Positions 57,366 to 64,000 of a DNA stretch of 64,000 nucleotides are shown here, in pieces. The position numbers and the translations under genes were made by a program. Source of the stretch: Kosakonia cowanii JCM 10956 = DSM 18146. Lineage in GTDB: Bacteria; Pseudomonadota; Gammaproteobacteria; Enterobacterales; Enterobacteriaceae. Every line of letters begins with the position of its first letter. Within the stretch, counting starts at the first letter, position 1. Under the pieces are notes generated by a model. It was not told the DNA's origin, ran no database searches, and saw only the letters and a list, made by a program, of their open reading frames with translations. Location of the stretch: NCBI RefSeq assembly GCF_001975225.1, contig NZ_CP019445.1:1922001-1986000 (forward strand). The letters are read 5' to 3'.

Positions 57366-58198
57366 CAGTGGGCGTGCTCCGTAACCAGATGTGGGTCGAG
57401 ATGGTCGCGCAGCGCGTCGCCCACCAGGTTGAAGGCCATGACGCTGAGAAACAGCGCCAGCCCCGGCCACAGCATTTGCAGCGGCTGCGTCCAGATAAAC
57501 TGCCGCGCGTCATTGATCATCACCCCCCACTCCGGCGTCGGCGCGCTGACCCCGAGGCCGAGAAAGGACATCCCGGCGACATGCAGCATCATATGGCCGA
57601 TATCCAGCGTCGCCAGCACCAACAGCGACGGCACTATTGCGCCCGCCAGGTGATCGCGAAAAAGATGCAAATAACCCGCTCCGCTCAGCCGTGCGGCCAG
57701 CACATATTCGCGGCTGCGCAGCGACAGCACCAGGCTGCGCACCATCCGCGCATACCAGGCCCAGTGAGAGAGCGCGATGGCGATAATCACATTGGTCAGG
57801 CCGGTGCCAAGCACACCCACCATAAAAAACGACAGGATCGAGGTGGGGAAGGTCATAAAGAGATCGGCAACACGCATAATCAGCTGATCCACGCGTCCGC
57901 CAAGCAGCCCGGCGCAGCCACCGGCGCCAAGCCCGAGGATCAACACCAGCATCAGGCAGCAGAGCACCGATCCGAGCGACACGCGGGTGGCGGCCAGCAG
58001 CCGGGAGAAGATATCGCGCCCGAGATGATCCGTGCCGAGCCAGTGCTGGCTATCGGGCGGCAGCAGCCGCGCAGGCAGGTCGATAGCCTGCGGATCGAAG
58101 GGCAGCCACCACTGGCAACTCAGAGCGATGATAAACAGCAACGCCAGCATCAGCAGGGCGAGGCGCACCGGCCAGCGCGCGGTGTGGAGAAAGTGCAT
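57365..58198 (-). CDS. nikC: NikC, nickel ABC transporter permease
   Basis: A 277-aa inner-membrane permease of the DppC/OppC type, with about six TM helices. The N-terminal helix ([19 protein letters not shown]) and the motif [23 protein letters not shown] (~53-75, in two parts) are typical. The EAA loop contacting the ATPases is [22 protein letters not shown]. It overlaps nikB (start on its stop) and nikD. Confidence 0.96.
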   Translation of the reverse strand: MHFLHTARWPVRLALLMLALLFIIALSCQWWLPFDPQAIDLPARLLPPDSQHWLGTDHLGRDIFSRLLAATRVSLGSVLCCLMLVLILGLGAGGCAGLLGGRVDQLIMRVADLFMTFPTSILSFFMVGVLGTGLTNVIIAIALSHWAWYARMVRSLVLSLRSREYVLAARLSGAGYLHLFRDHLAGAIVPSLLVLATLDIGHMMLHVAGMSFLGLGVSAPTPEWGVMINDARQFIWTQPLQMLWPGLALFLSVMAFNLVGDALRDHLDPHLVTEHAH

Positions 58199-59139
58199 CA
58201 GTGCGCTCCTTCATGATGACGGACGCGCGGATCGAGCGCGGCGCTCAGCAGATCCACTGCCAGGTTGCAGAGGGCAAAAACCATCACCATCACCAGCGTA
58301 AAGCACTGGATCACCGGGTAGTCGCGGTTGAAGATCGCCGAGACGGCGTAGCGGCCAATGCCGGGCCAGGCGAAGATGCTCTCAATAATCATCGTGCCGC
58401 CAATCAACTCGCCAATATGCATCCCCAGCGCAGTGATCACCGGCAGCGACGCGTTGCGCAAAATATGGCGCCGCTCGGTCTGTTTCTCGCTCAACCCGCG
58501 CAGCCGCGCCCAGGTGACGTGGCGCTGCCCGGCGGCCTCCAGCAGGCTGGCGCGCAGCAGACGCGCATTGATGGCCAGCGACATCAGCGCGATGGAGACG
58601 GCGGGCAGAATCAGGTGCTGCCAGCCGCCGTAACCGAGCGCAGGCAACCAGTGCAGATGCACGGAAAAGAGCATCACCAGCAGAAAGGCGAGCCAGAAGT
58701 TGGGCATTGAGACACCAAGAAACGCCACCGCGCGGACAACAAAATCGGGCCACTTATCGCGGTGTCGCGCTGCCCAGATGCCGAGCGGCAGCGAGGTCAG
58801 CAGGATCAGCACCAGCGCCGCGCCCGCCAGCTGCAAGGTGGCGGGCAGAAAGCGCAGCACATCCTCCAGCACCGGGCGCTGGGTGGCATAGGAGAGGCCA
58901 AAATCGAGATGCAGCGCGCGCCATAACCAGTGGGCGTACTGATCGACTAACGGCTGATCCAGGCCGAGCGCCACGCGCGTGGCGGCAATCATCTCCGGCG
59001 TCGGCGGCAGGTTCGACAAGCGTAGGTAATCGAGCGCCGGGTCGCCCGTGCCGAGGCGCAGCAGCAGGAAAATCACCACAGAGGCGGCAAGGATCATCGG
59101 GATCAGTAGCAGCAAACGCTTTATCACGTAGCGGCTCAT
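58198..59139 (-). CDS. nikB: NikB, nickel ABC transporter permease
   Basis: A 313-aa permease of the DppB type. N-terminal TM ([24 protein letters not shown]), then [25 protein letters not shown] region and the EAA-type segment [29 protein letters not shown]. TMs at the end include [21 protein letters not shown]. It overlaps the nikA stop by 4 bp. Confidence 0.96.
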   Translation of the reverse strand: MSRYVIKRLLLLIPMILAASVVIFLLLRLGTGDPALDYLRLSNLPPTPEMIAATRVALGLDQPLVDQYAHWLWRALHLDFGLSYATQRPVLEDVLRFLPATLQLAGAALVLILLTSLPLGIWAARHRDKWPDFVVRAVAFLGVSMPNFWLAFLLVMLFSVHLHWLPALGYGGWQHLILPAVSIALMSLAINARLLRASLLEAAGQRHVTWARLRGLSEKQTERRHILRNASLPVITALGMHIGELIGGTMIIESIFAWPGIGRYAVSAIFNRDYPVIQCFTLVMVMVFALCNLAVDLLSAALDPRVRHHEGAH

Positions 59140-60707
59140 TGCGCGCTGCCCGGTTTGATCTGATCAAACGGGATCTCGGCGGCAACGGGCGCAAACGGGA
59201 TCTCTCCCAGCTCCGGCTTCGCCACCACCATTGTCGACACATAGCTGATCGGCAGATAGACGGCATCGTTATGCAAGCGGGTCAGAATATCGCGATAGAG
59301 TGCCTGCCGGGTGGCCTCATCCCGGGCGGTGAGCACTTCGCCAATCTCTTTGTCGATCAGTGGCTTGTCAGGCAAACCCTGCTGCGCCTGGTAATCGGCG
59401 TGCGAGGGCACACGCATCGAACTGACAAACGCGTGGGGATCGTAGGGCGCGCCCCAGCTGCGGTTGAAGATCATGCCGAAACGGCCGTCGCGCTGGCGGG
59501 CGTAGATGCTGCTCTCCTCTTCACCGATCAGCGCGATATCCACGCCCACCTGGCGCAGATTGGCCTGAATAATCTCCGCCATCGATTTGCTCAGCGCGTC
59601 GGTGCCGGTAAAGGCCAGCTCGATATGCAGCGGCTGGCCCGCTTTTTCGCGAATGGTTTTCCCGGCGGGCAATAACCAGCCCGCGTTTTCCAGCAGCGCA
59701 TTCGCCCGGGCGGGATCGTACTGACGCGCTTTAAGACCAATATTGGCGTAGGGCACGTCCGGAGCGAAAAGCGTATCGGCGACCTGCTGCGTACCGTACA
59801 GCGCGCCGACGATAAGGGTTTTTTTATCCACCGCATAGTTCAGCGCTTCGCGCACCGCCAACTCGTTGGTCGGCGCGCGAGCGGAGTTGAGCGCCAGCAT
59901 CACCGTTTCCACTGGCGCAGAGAGTTGGGTGCGCCATTGCGGGTTCTGGCGATAGCGGGCGAAGGTATCGAGCGTCAGCAACCCTTCGTTGCCGTAGAGC
60001 AGGTCAATCTCGCCGGTTTCAAACGCCACGGCGCGGCTGGTGGCATCGGGGATCACCTTAATCACCACTTTCGCCAGCGCCGGTTTCGCGCCCCAGTAGC
60101 GCTCGTTGCGCACCATTACGTCATATTGATTCAGGCGTGATTCCTGCAAAACCCACGGCCCGGTGCCGATGGGGGCGACAATGCCGTTCAGGGTTTCATG
60201 GTTTTTAAACTGCGACGGGGCGATAAAGCGAAACGGGCGGGGCAGGGCAAGCTCTTGCAAGAAGGGGTAATAGGCGCTTTTGAGCGTGATTTGTAACTGA
60301 TTGGGGCTTAACACTTTCACTTCGCTTATCTGGTTCACCAACTCCAGCCAGGCGTGGCGCGAGCGATTATCCAGCACCGCACGGAAGTTCTCCGCTGCCG
60401 CTTCGGCGTTAAAGGGCTCGCCGTTGGAGAAGGTCACGCCGTCGCGCAGGGTGAAGACCCAGGTTTTGCCATCCGGCGAATGGCGCCAGCCTGTTGCCAG
60501 CCACGGGCGCACCGTGCCGTCGGCCTCATATTTCACCAGTGGTTCATAAATCATGCTTTGCGCGAACATCTGGTTCGGAGTGTAGAGGTGAGGGTTGAGC
60601 GGGCCGACATTCACCGGCCAGGCGGTGGTGAGAGTATCCGTTGCCGCAAAAAGGGCAAACGATGCGCAGAGCAGCAGCAGAGCGCCAGCATAACGGTAGA
60701 AAAACAC
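59136..60707 (-). CDS. nikA: NikA, periplasmic nickel-binding protein
   Basis: Periplasmic substrate-binding protein of the SBP5 family that captures nickel-chelate complexes. A signal peptide precedes [20 protein letters not shown]. The ligand-site Arg/Trp and His segments of E. coli NikA are kept (for example [24 protein letters not shown] [20 protein letters not shown], and [20 protein letters not shown] with the nickel-related His). The GTG at 60707 has AGGA 7 nt upstream and gives 523 aa (E. coli 524). An ATG at 60731 is possible, but it would leave a ~11-nt leader with no ribosome site if transcription starts inside the NikR operator. Confidence 0.95.
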   Translation of the reverse strand: MFFYRYAGALLLLCASFALFAATDTLTTAWPVNVGPLNPHLYTPNQMFAQSMIYEPLVKYEADGTVRPWLATGWRHSPDGKTWVFTLRDGVTFSNGEPFNAEAAAENFRAVLDNRSRHAWLELVNQISEVKVLSPNQLQITLKSAYYPFLQELALPRPFRFIAPSQFKNHETLNGIVAPIGTGPWVLQESRLNQYDVMVRNERYWGAKPALAKVVIKVIPDATSRAVAFETGEIDLLYGNEGLLTLDTFARYRQNPQWRTQLSAPVETVMLALNSARAPTNELAVREALNYAVDKKTLIVGALYGTQQVADTLFAPDVPYANIGLKARQYDPARANALLENAGWLLPAGKTIREKAGQPLHIELAFTGTDALSKSMAEIIQANLRQVGVDIALIGEEESSIYARQRDGRFGMIFNRSWGAPYDPHAFVSSMRVPSHADYQAQQGLPDKPLIDKEIGEVLTARDEATRQALYRDILTRLHNDAVYLPISYVSTMVVAKPELGEIPFAPVAAEIPFDQIKPGSAQ

Positions 60708-60741
60708 GTAAGCGTCCTGACGAAACGTCATTGGCGGGAAA

Positions 60742-60769
60742 GTATGACGATTTTAATTATTCATCATAC
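60742..60769 (-). promoter_or_regulatory. NikR operator
   Basis: GTATGA-N16-TCATAC, an exact match to the enterobacterial NikR dyad. A -10-like TAAAAT (minus strand, 60755-60750) lies inside it, so nickel-bound NikR would block RNA polymerase directly. Confidence 0.95.
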
Positions 60770-60776
60770 GAATGAG

Positions 60777-60790
60777 ATGTTTTAGATCAA
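60777..60790 (-). promoter_or_regulatory. Candidate FNR site upstream of nikA
   Basis: Minus strand TTGAT-CTAA-AACAT: one perfect FNR half-site and one poor one. Its centre is about 40 nt before the start inferred from the -10 within the NikR operator. nik is FNR-activated in E. coli (known). Weak by sequence alone. Confidence 0.4.
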
Positions 60791-60862
60791 ACGGCGGGCG
60801 GTTGCGCGGGATTAATTCTCGGTGGGCGGATGAGGATTGCCGGATGGATACGCGCGGAATAC

Positions 60863-60893
60863 GTAGGCCCGTTAAGCGCAGCGCCACCGGGCA
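60863..60893. repeat. Single REP-like palindrome
   Basis: GTAGGCCCG TTAAGCGCAGCGC CACCGGGCA, a REP variant between nikA and the LysR gene, directly behind the stop of the latter at 60901. GCCGGATGGATACGCG just upstream (60839-) may be a decayed partner. Confidence 0.7.
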
Positions 60894-60900
60894 TCTTCCC

Positions 60901-61761
60901 TTACTGCGCTTTAAACAGCTGCAACAACATCTCTACCTGCTCATCGAGCGGGGCGAGATCCTTTTTGACGATCAGATGCAGCGGCGTGGCGCGCCGCGCG
61001 CCGTGGTTAAGCGGCAGCGCTTTCAACTGACCGCTCGCCAGCAGCGGCGCAATACGCTCCTGCGGCAGCCAGCCGTAACCGACCTGATACTGCACTGCTT
61101 CGATGGCGGCATCAATGGTGGAAAAGGTCCACGCCTCCTGCGCAACAGGCGTCTGGCGGGCGTCGCTTTCGGCGATGCGGATCTGCGGCCAGGCGGCGAG
61201 CATCGCTTCGCTCACCTGCTGCGCCGCGCTGAGAGGGTGATCGCGGTGCGCCACGCAGACAAAATCGATATTCATCAGCCACTCGCCGCGCCCGGTCATA
61301 TCCTGGCGGCGGGTCAGCACCATCACATCCGCCTGCGCGTAGCTCGGCGCATCGTCCGGGGCGGTCTCCAGCACTTCAGTCAGGCGTACCTGGGTTTGCG
61401 GGTAACAGTGCTGGAACTGGCGCAGGATGGCGAACAGTCGCGCGCGCGGAAAGATGCTGTCGACCACCAGATCCAGCCGGGTACGCATACCGTTACGCAG
61501 CGTAGCGGCGCGGGTCTCCACCCACTCAAACGCTTTCAGCAGCGGCTTCACCTGGCTGAGCAGCAGTTCGCCCGCTGGCGTCAGCACTGCCCGTCGCCCC
61601 TCCGGCATCAGCAGCGCAACGCCGAGCCGCTCCTGCAGGAGCGCGAGGTTATAGCTGACCGAAGACTGGCTGCGGTGTGTCTCTTCCGCCGCTTTAGCAA
61701 AGCTGCCCAGTTCGACCACTTTTTGCAGCAGCGACCATTGTTCCAGCGTGCTCTTGTGCAT
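60901..61761 (-). CDS. LysR-family regulator divergent from phenolic acid decarboxylase
   Basis: A 286-aa LysR protein. HTH region KVVELGSFAKAAEETHRSQS (~14-33) and SVSYNLALLQERLG; effector domain from ~90 with DLVVDSIFPRARLFAILRQF. It is divergent from the decarboxylase at 61860 with ~98 bp between, the typical place for a phenolic-acid-responsive LysR activator (inference). It shares its 3' end with a REP. Confidence 0.88.
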   Translation of the reverse strand: MHKSTLEQWSLLQKVVELGSFAKAAEETHRSQSSVSYNLALLQERLGVALLMPEGRRAVLTPAGELLLSQVKPLLKAFEWVETRAATLRNGMRTRLDLVVDSIFPRARLFAILRQFQHCYPQTQVRLTEVLETAPDDAPSYAQADVMVLTRRQDMTGRGEWLMNIDFVCVAHRDHPLSAAQQVSEAMLAAWPQIRIAESDARQTPVAQEAWTFSTIDAAIEAVQYQVGYGWLPQERIAPLLASGQLKALPLNHGARRATPLHLIVKKDLAPLDEQVEMLLQLFKAQ

Positions 61762-61859
61762 GACTCATCTAATTTTTGAATGAATGTGATGCAAATATAG
61801 CGTTATTCATTGGTTTTTTGCAGAGGTACGATCTCCTCAACAACAAGAGGAGATGAGAT

Positions 61860-62369
61860 ATGAGCAGCTTTGATAAACATGATTTGAGTGGCTTTGTCGG
61901 TAAACATCTGGTCTACACCTACGATAATGGCTGGAACTACGAGCTGTATGTAAAAAATGCCAACACCATTGATTACCGCATTCACAGCGGGATTGTGGCC
62001 AACCGTTGGGTGAAAGATCAGCGGGTCTATATCGTTCGCGTTGGCGAAAGCATCTATAAAATTTCCTGGACTGAGCCGACCGGCACCGACGTCAGCCTGA
62101 TTGCCAACCTCGGCGATCGCCTGTTCCACGGCACCATCTTCTTCCCGCGCTGGGTGATCAACAATCCGGAGAAAACCGTCTGCTTCCAGAACGAGCATAT
62201 TGCGCTGATGGAATCCCTGCGCGAGGCAGGCCCCGCTTACCCGACAGAAGTGATTGATGAGTTTGCCACCATCACCTTTGTGCGCGACTGCGGTGAGAAT
62301 AATGAGCAGGTCATTGCCTGCCCGGCCAGTGAATTACCGGCTAATTTCCCGCGAAACTTATCAGAATAG
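61860..62369 (+). CDS. padC: Phenolic acid decarboxylase
   Basis: A 169-aa lipocalin-fold decarboxylase converting ferulic, p-coumaric and caffeic acids to 4-vinyl derivatives. Family marks: FVGKHLVYTYDNGWNYELYV (~12-31), with the Tyr pair of the active site; RIHSGIVANRWVKDQ (~41-55), with Arg; and FFPRWV with IYKISWTEPTGTDV, including the catalytic Glu. Length is as in PadC/PAD enzymes. The start follows GAGGAGATGAGAT. It is inducible by phenolic acids in relatives, fitting a plant-associated lifestyle. Confidence 0.95.
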   Translation: MSSFDKHDLSGFVGKHLVYTYDNGWNYELYVKNANTIDYRIHSGIVANRWVKDQRVYIVRVGESIYKISWTEPTGTDVSLIANLGDRLFHGTIFFPRWVINNPEKTVCFQNEHIALMESLREAGPAYPTEVIDEFATITFVRDCGENNEQVIACPASELPANFPRNLSE

Positions 62370-62475
62370 TTTCACATTTATGACGCTATTAACGTTGTAG
62401 CTGATGAAATAATTGTTTGCAGAAAAATAAGACTATTTTTGCTTTGTTGTCATTCCGTTTAAATAATTAAGATAA

Positions 62476-62506
62476 CGCCCGTTCATTGACTGAATGGGCG
62501 TTTTTT
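62476..62506 (+). terminator. padC terminator
   Basis: A 10-bp stem CGCCCGTTCA/TGAATGGGCG (one G-U pair) with a 5-nt loop, then six Ts. Confidence 0.92.
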
Positions 62507-62605
62507 ATTGCACTTTTTTGACAGGTATCACAGTATAAAAAACTTGCTGTATTATATATCTAGATGTTTTTAAAGGTTTTTATATTTTTATCTGAAGGTT
62601 AAATT

Positions 62606-62622
62606 CTTAATCTTGTCCTAAT
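62606..62622 (+). promoter_or_regulatory. PmrA-box-like site for the arn operon
   Basis: CTTAAT-CTTGT-CCTAAT matches the PmrA (BasR) consensus CTTAAT-N5-CTTAAT in 11 of 12 positions. In Salmonella and E. coli, PmrA activates arnBCADTEF under high iron, low Mg2+ or cationic peptides (known). It is ~155 bp upstream of arnB, so a long leader is implied. Confidence 0.7.
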
Positions 62623-62776
62623 CTTTTATTGCTACCCTAACCATTATCACCTTTTCGGTAAAAAACACTGAAATCGTAGGTTCATTCTATTTTCATTTAA
62701 GTTTTGTGCGCCATTTTATTCCCATTACATGTTTCACTGTGGCAGTTTTTTAATATGCCGTTGATGCCAGGAAAAA

Positions 62777-63916
62777 ATGATGAGTGAATTTTTACCCTTT
62801 TCACGCCCATCGATGGGAGAGGATGAACTCGCCGCCATTCAGCAGGTGCTGGCGTCGGGCTGGATCACTACCGGGCCGAAGAATCAGGCACTTGAAGCCG
62901 CGTTTTGCACACTGACCGGCAACCAGCACGCCATTGCCGTCAGCTCCGCCACGGCGGGGATGCACGTCACGTTAATGGCGCTGGGTATCGGTGCGGGCGA
63001 TGAAGTGATTACTCCCTCAATGACCTGGGTCTCCACCCTCAACATGATCGTGCTGCTCGGCGCGACGCCGGTGATGATCGATGTCGATCGCGACACGCTG
63101 ATGGTGACACCCGAGGCGATCGAAGCGGCAATCACGCCGCGTACCAAAGCAATTGTGCCAGTGCACTACGCCGGCGCACCGGTGGATATCGACGCCATTC
63201 ACGCCCTCGGTGAGAAGTACGGCATTCCGGTGATTGAAGATGCCGCCCACGCGGCGGGCACGTACTACAAGGGCCACCACGTTGGCGCGCGCGGTTGCGC
63301 AATCTTCTCCTTCCACGCCATCAAAAATATGACCTGTGCCGAAGGCGGGCTGGTGGTAACCGATGACGAAGCGCTGGCAAACCGCATTCGCAGCCTGAAG
63401 TTTCACGGCCTCGGCGTCGATGCCTATGACCGCCAGACACACGGCCGCGCGCCGCAGGCCGAGGTGATTTCGCCGGGCTTTAAATACAACCTCGCGGATA
63501 TCAACGCCGCTATTGCGCTGGTGCAGCTCGATAAACTGCCGGCCGCCAACGCCCGCCGTCAGGAAATTGCCCAACGCTATCTGAATGAACTGGCAACGAC
63601 GCCATTTCAGCCGCTGGCGCTGCCGTCGTGGCCGCATCAGCACGCCTGGCATCTGTTTATTATTCGCGTCGACGAGCAGCGCTGCGGCCTCTCTCGCGAC
63701 GCATTGATGGAGCGGCTAAAAGCGCAGGGTATCGGCACCGGCCTCCATTTTCGTGCGGCGCATACCCAGAAGTACTACCGCGAAAACTTCCCGACCGAAC
63801 TTCCCAACACGGAGTGGAACAGCGCGCGTATCTGTTCCCTGCCGCTCTTTCCGGATATGACCCATGACGACACAACCCGCGTCATTGACGCGCTTAAACA
63901 GATTGCAGGCTGCTGA
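62777..63916 (+). CDS. arnB: ArnB, UDP-4-amino-4-deoxy-L-arabinose aminotransferase
   Basis: A 379-aa PLP aminotransferase of the DegT/DnrJ/EryC1 family. It makes UDP-L-Ara4N, which caps lipid A phosphates and gives polymyxin resistance. The PLP lysine is in [13 protein letters not shown] (~182-194); the N-terminal [19 protein letters not shown] is typical. The ATG at 62777 or the ATG at 62780 (MSEFLPF, the family start) are both possible; the second differs by one residue. First gene of the arn operon, 1 bp before arnC. Confidence 0.96.
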   Translation: MMSEFLPFSRPSMGEDELAAIQQVLASGWITTGPKNQALEAAFCTLTGNQHAIAVSSATAGMHVTLMALGIGAGDEVITPSMTWVSTLNMIVLLGATPVMIDVDRDTLMVTPEAIEAAITPRTKAIVPVHYAGAPVDIDAIHALGEKYGIPVIEDAAHAAGTYYKGHHVGARGCAIFSFHAIKNMTCAEGGLVVTDDEALANRIRSLKFHGLGVDAYDRQTHGRAPQAEVISPGFKYNLADINAAIALVQLDKLPAANARRQEIAQRYLNELATTPFQPLALPSWPHQHAWHLFIIRVDEQRCGLSRDALMERLKAQGIGTGLHFRAAHTQKYYRENFPTELPNTEWNSARICSLPLFPDMTHDDTTRVIDALKQIAGC

Positions 63917-63917
63917 T

Positions 63918-64000
63918 ATGTTCACCCTCCCGCTTATTGAAAAAGTCTCGGTGGTGATCCCGGTTTATAACGAACAGGAGAGCCTGCCGGAGCTGATCCG
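63918..64000 (+). CDS. arnC: ArnC, undecaprenyl-phosphate Ara4FN transferase (5' end only)
   Basis: ATG at 63918 one base after the arnB stop. The visible 27 codons read MFTLPLIEKVSVVIPVYNEQ and continue ESLPELI, the start of a GT2 glycosyltransferase. The rest is beyond the window. It transfers Ara4FN to undecaprenyl phosphate at the inner membrane. Confidence 0.93.
   Translation, partial: MFTLPLIEKVSVVIPVYNEQESLPELI

Larger units (their letters stand above)
62370..62776 (+). other. padC-arnB intergenic region
   Basis: About 400 bp, very AT-rich. It contains the padC terminator (62476-62506), a PmrA-box-like site (62606-62622) and a leader of ~150 nt for arnB. A TGTTTTTAAAGGTTTTTA stretch near 62567 faintly recalls a PhoP box (direct repeat of GTTTA) but is not convincing. 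No small gene was recognised. Confidence 0.6.

Overview
The window is chromosomal DNA of an enterobacterium (order Enterobacterales). Gene order and protein sequences follow the E. coli bcs-dctA-kdgK-treF-gor-prlC-uspA-pitA-nik segment. The extra pqq, agu and phenolic-acid-decarboxylase genes, the REP sequences and the FliA-type promoter point to a motile Kosakonia/Enterobacter/Klebsiella-like genus. Genus is inference; there is no rRNA here to settle it.

Layout. 1-15.5 kb: end of the cellulose operon (bcsC), a damaged c-di-GMP phosphodiesterase (pdeK/hmsP type), dctA, yhjJ, kdgK, flagellar-regulon pdeH, yhjG, yhjE, yhjD, a YhjC-type LysR regulator and a divergent SDR. 15.5-19.6 kb: a periplasmic YdeI/YgiW-like OB-fold protein, a large membrane-anchored protein of unknown function, and trehalase treF. 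20-29.7 kb: agmatine-to-putrescine genes aguBA with a divergent LysR gene, then pqqABCDEF and an M19 dipeptidase. This block sits between treF and gor, where E. coli K-12 has its ars/acid-fitness genes. 29.7-40 kb: gor, rlmJ, prlC-rsmJ, uspA, uspB, a 650-bp array of six 109-bp REP-pair units, pitA and yhiN.

40-51.4 kb is the accessory part: an orphan type VI secretion cargo module (vgrG, EagR-type chaperone, 1516-aa PAAR/Rhs protein with a 142-aa C-terminal toxin) behind a candidate sigma-54 promoter. The cognate immunity gene follows, then an AT-rich string of candidate orphan immunity genes, an immunity pseudogene and a 120-bp fragment of rhs core. It lies between yhiN and nikR, beside nik as E. 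coli rhsB does. It reads as a record of successive toxin-tip replacement and is the most interesting part of the window.

51.5-64 kb: a chemoreceptor, an exported alpha/beta hydrolase, an SDR, nikABCDE-nikR with a perfect NikR operator, a LysR gene divergent from a phenolic acid decarboxylase, and the start of the arn lipid A modification operon (arnB, partial arnC) behind a PmrA-box-like sequence.

No tRNA, rRNA, insertion sequence, integrase or CRISPR array was recognised.
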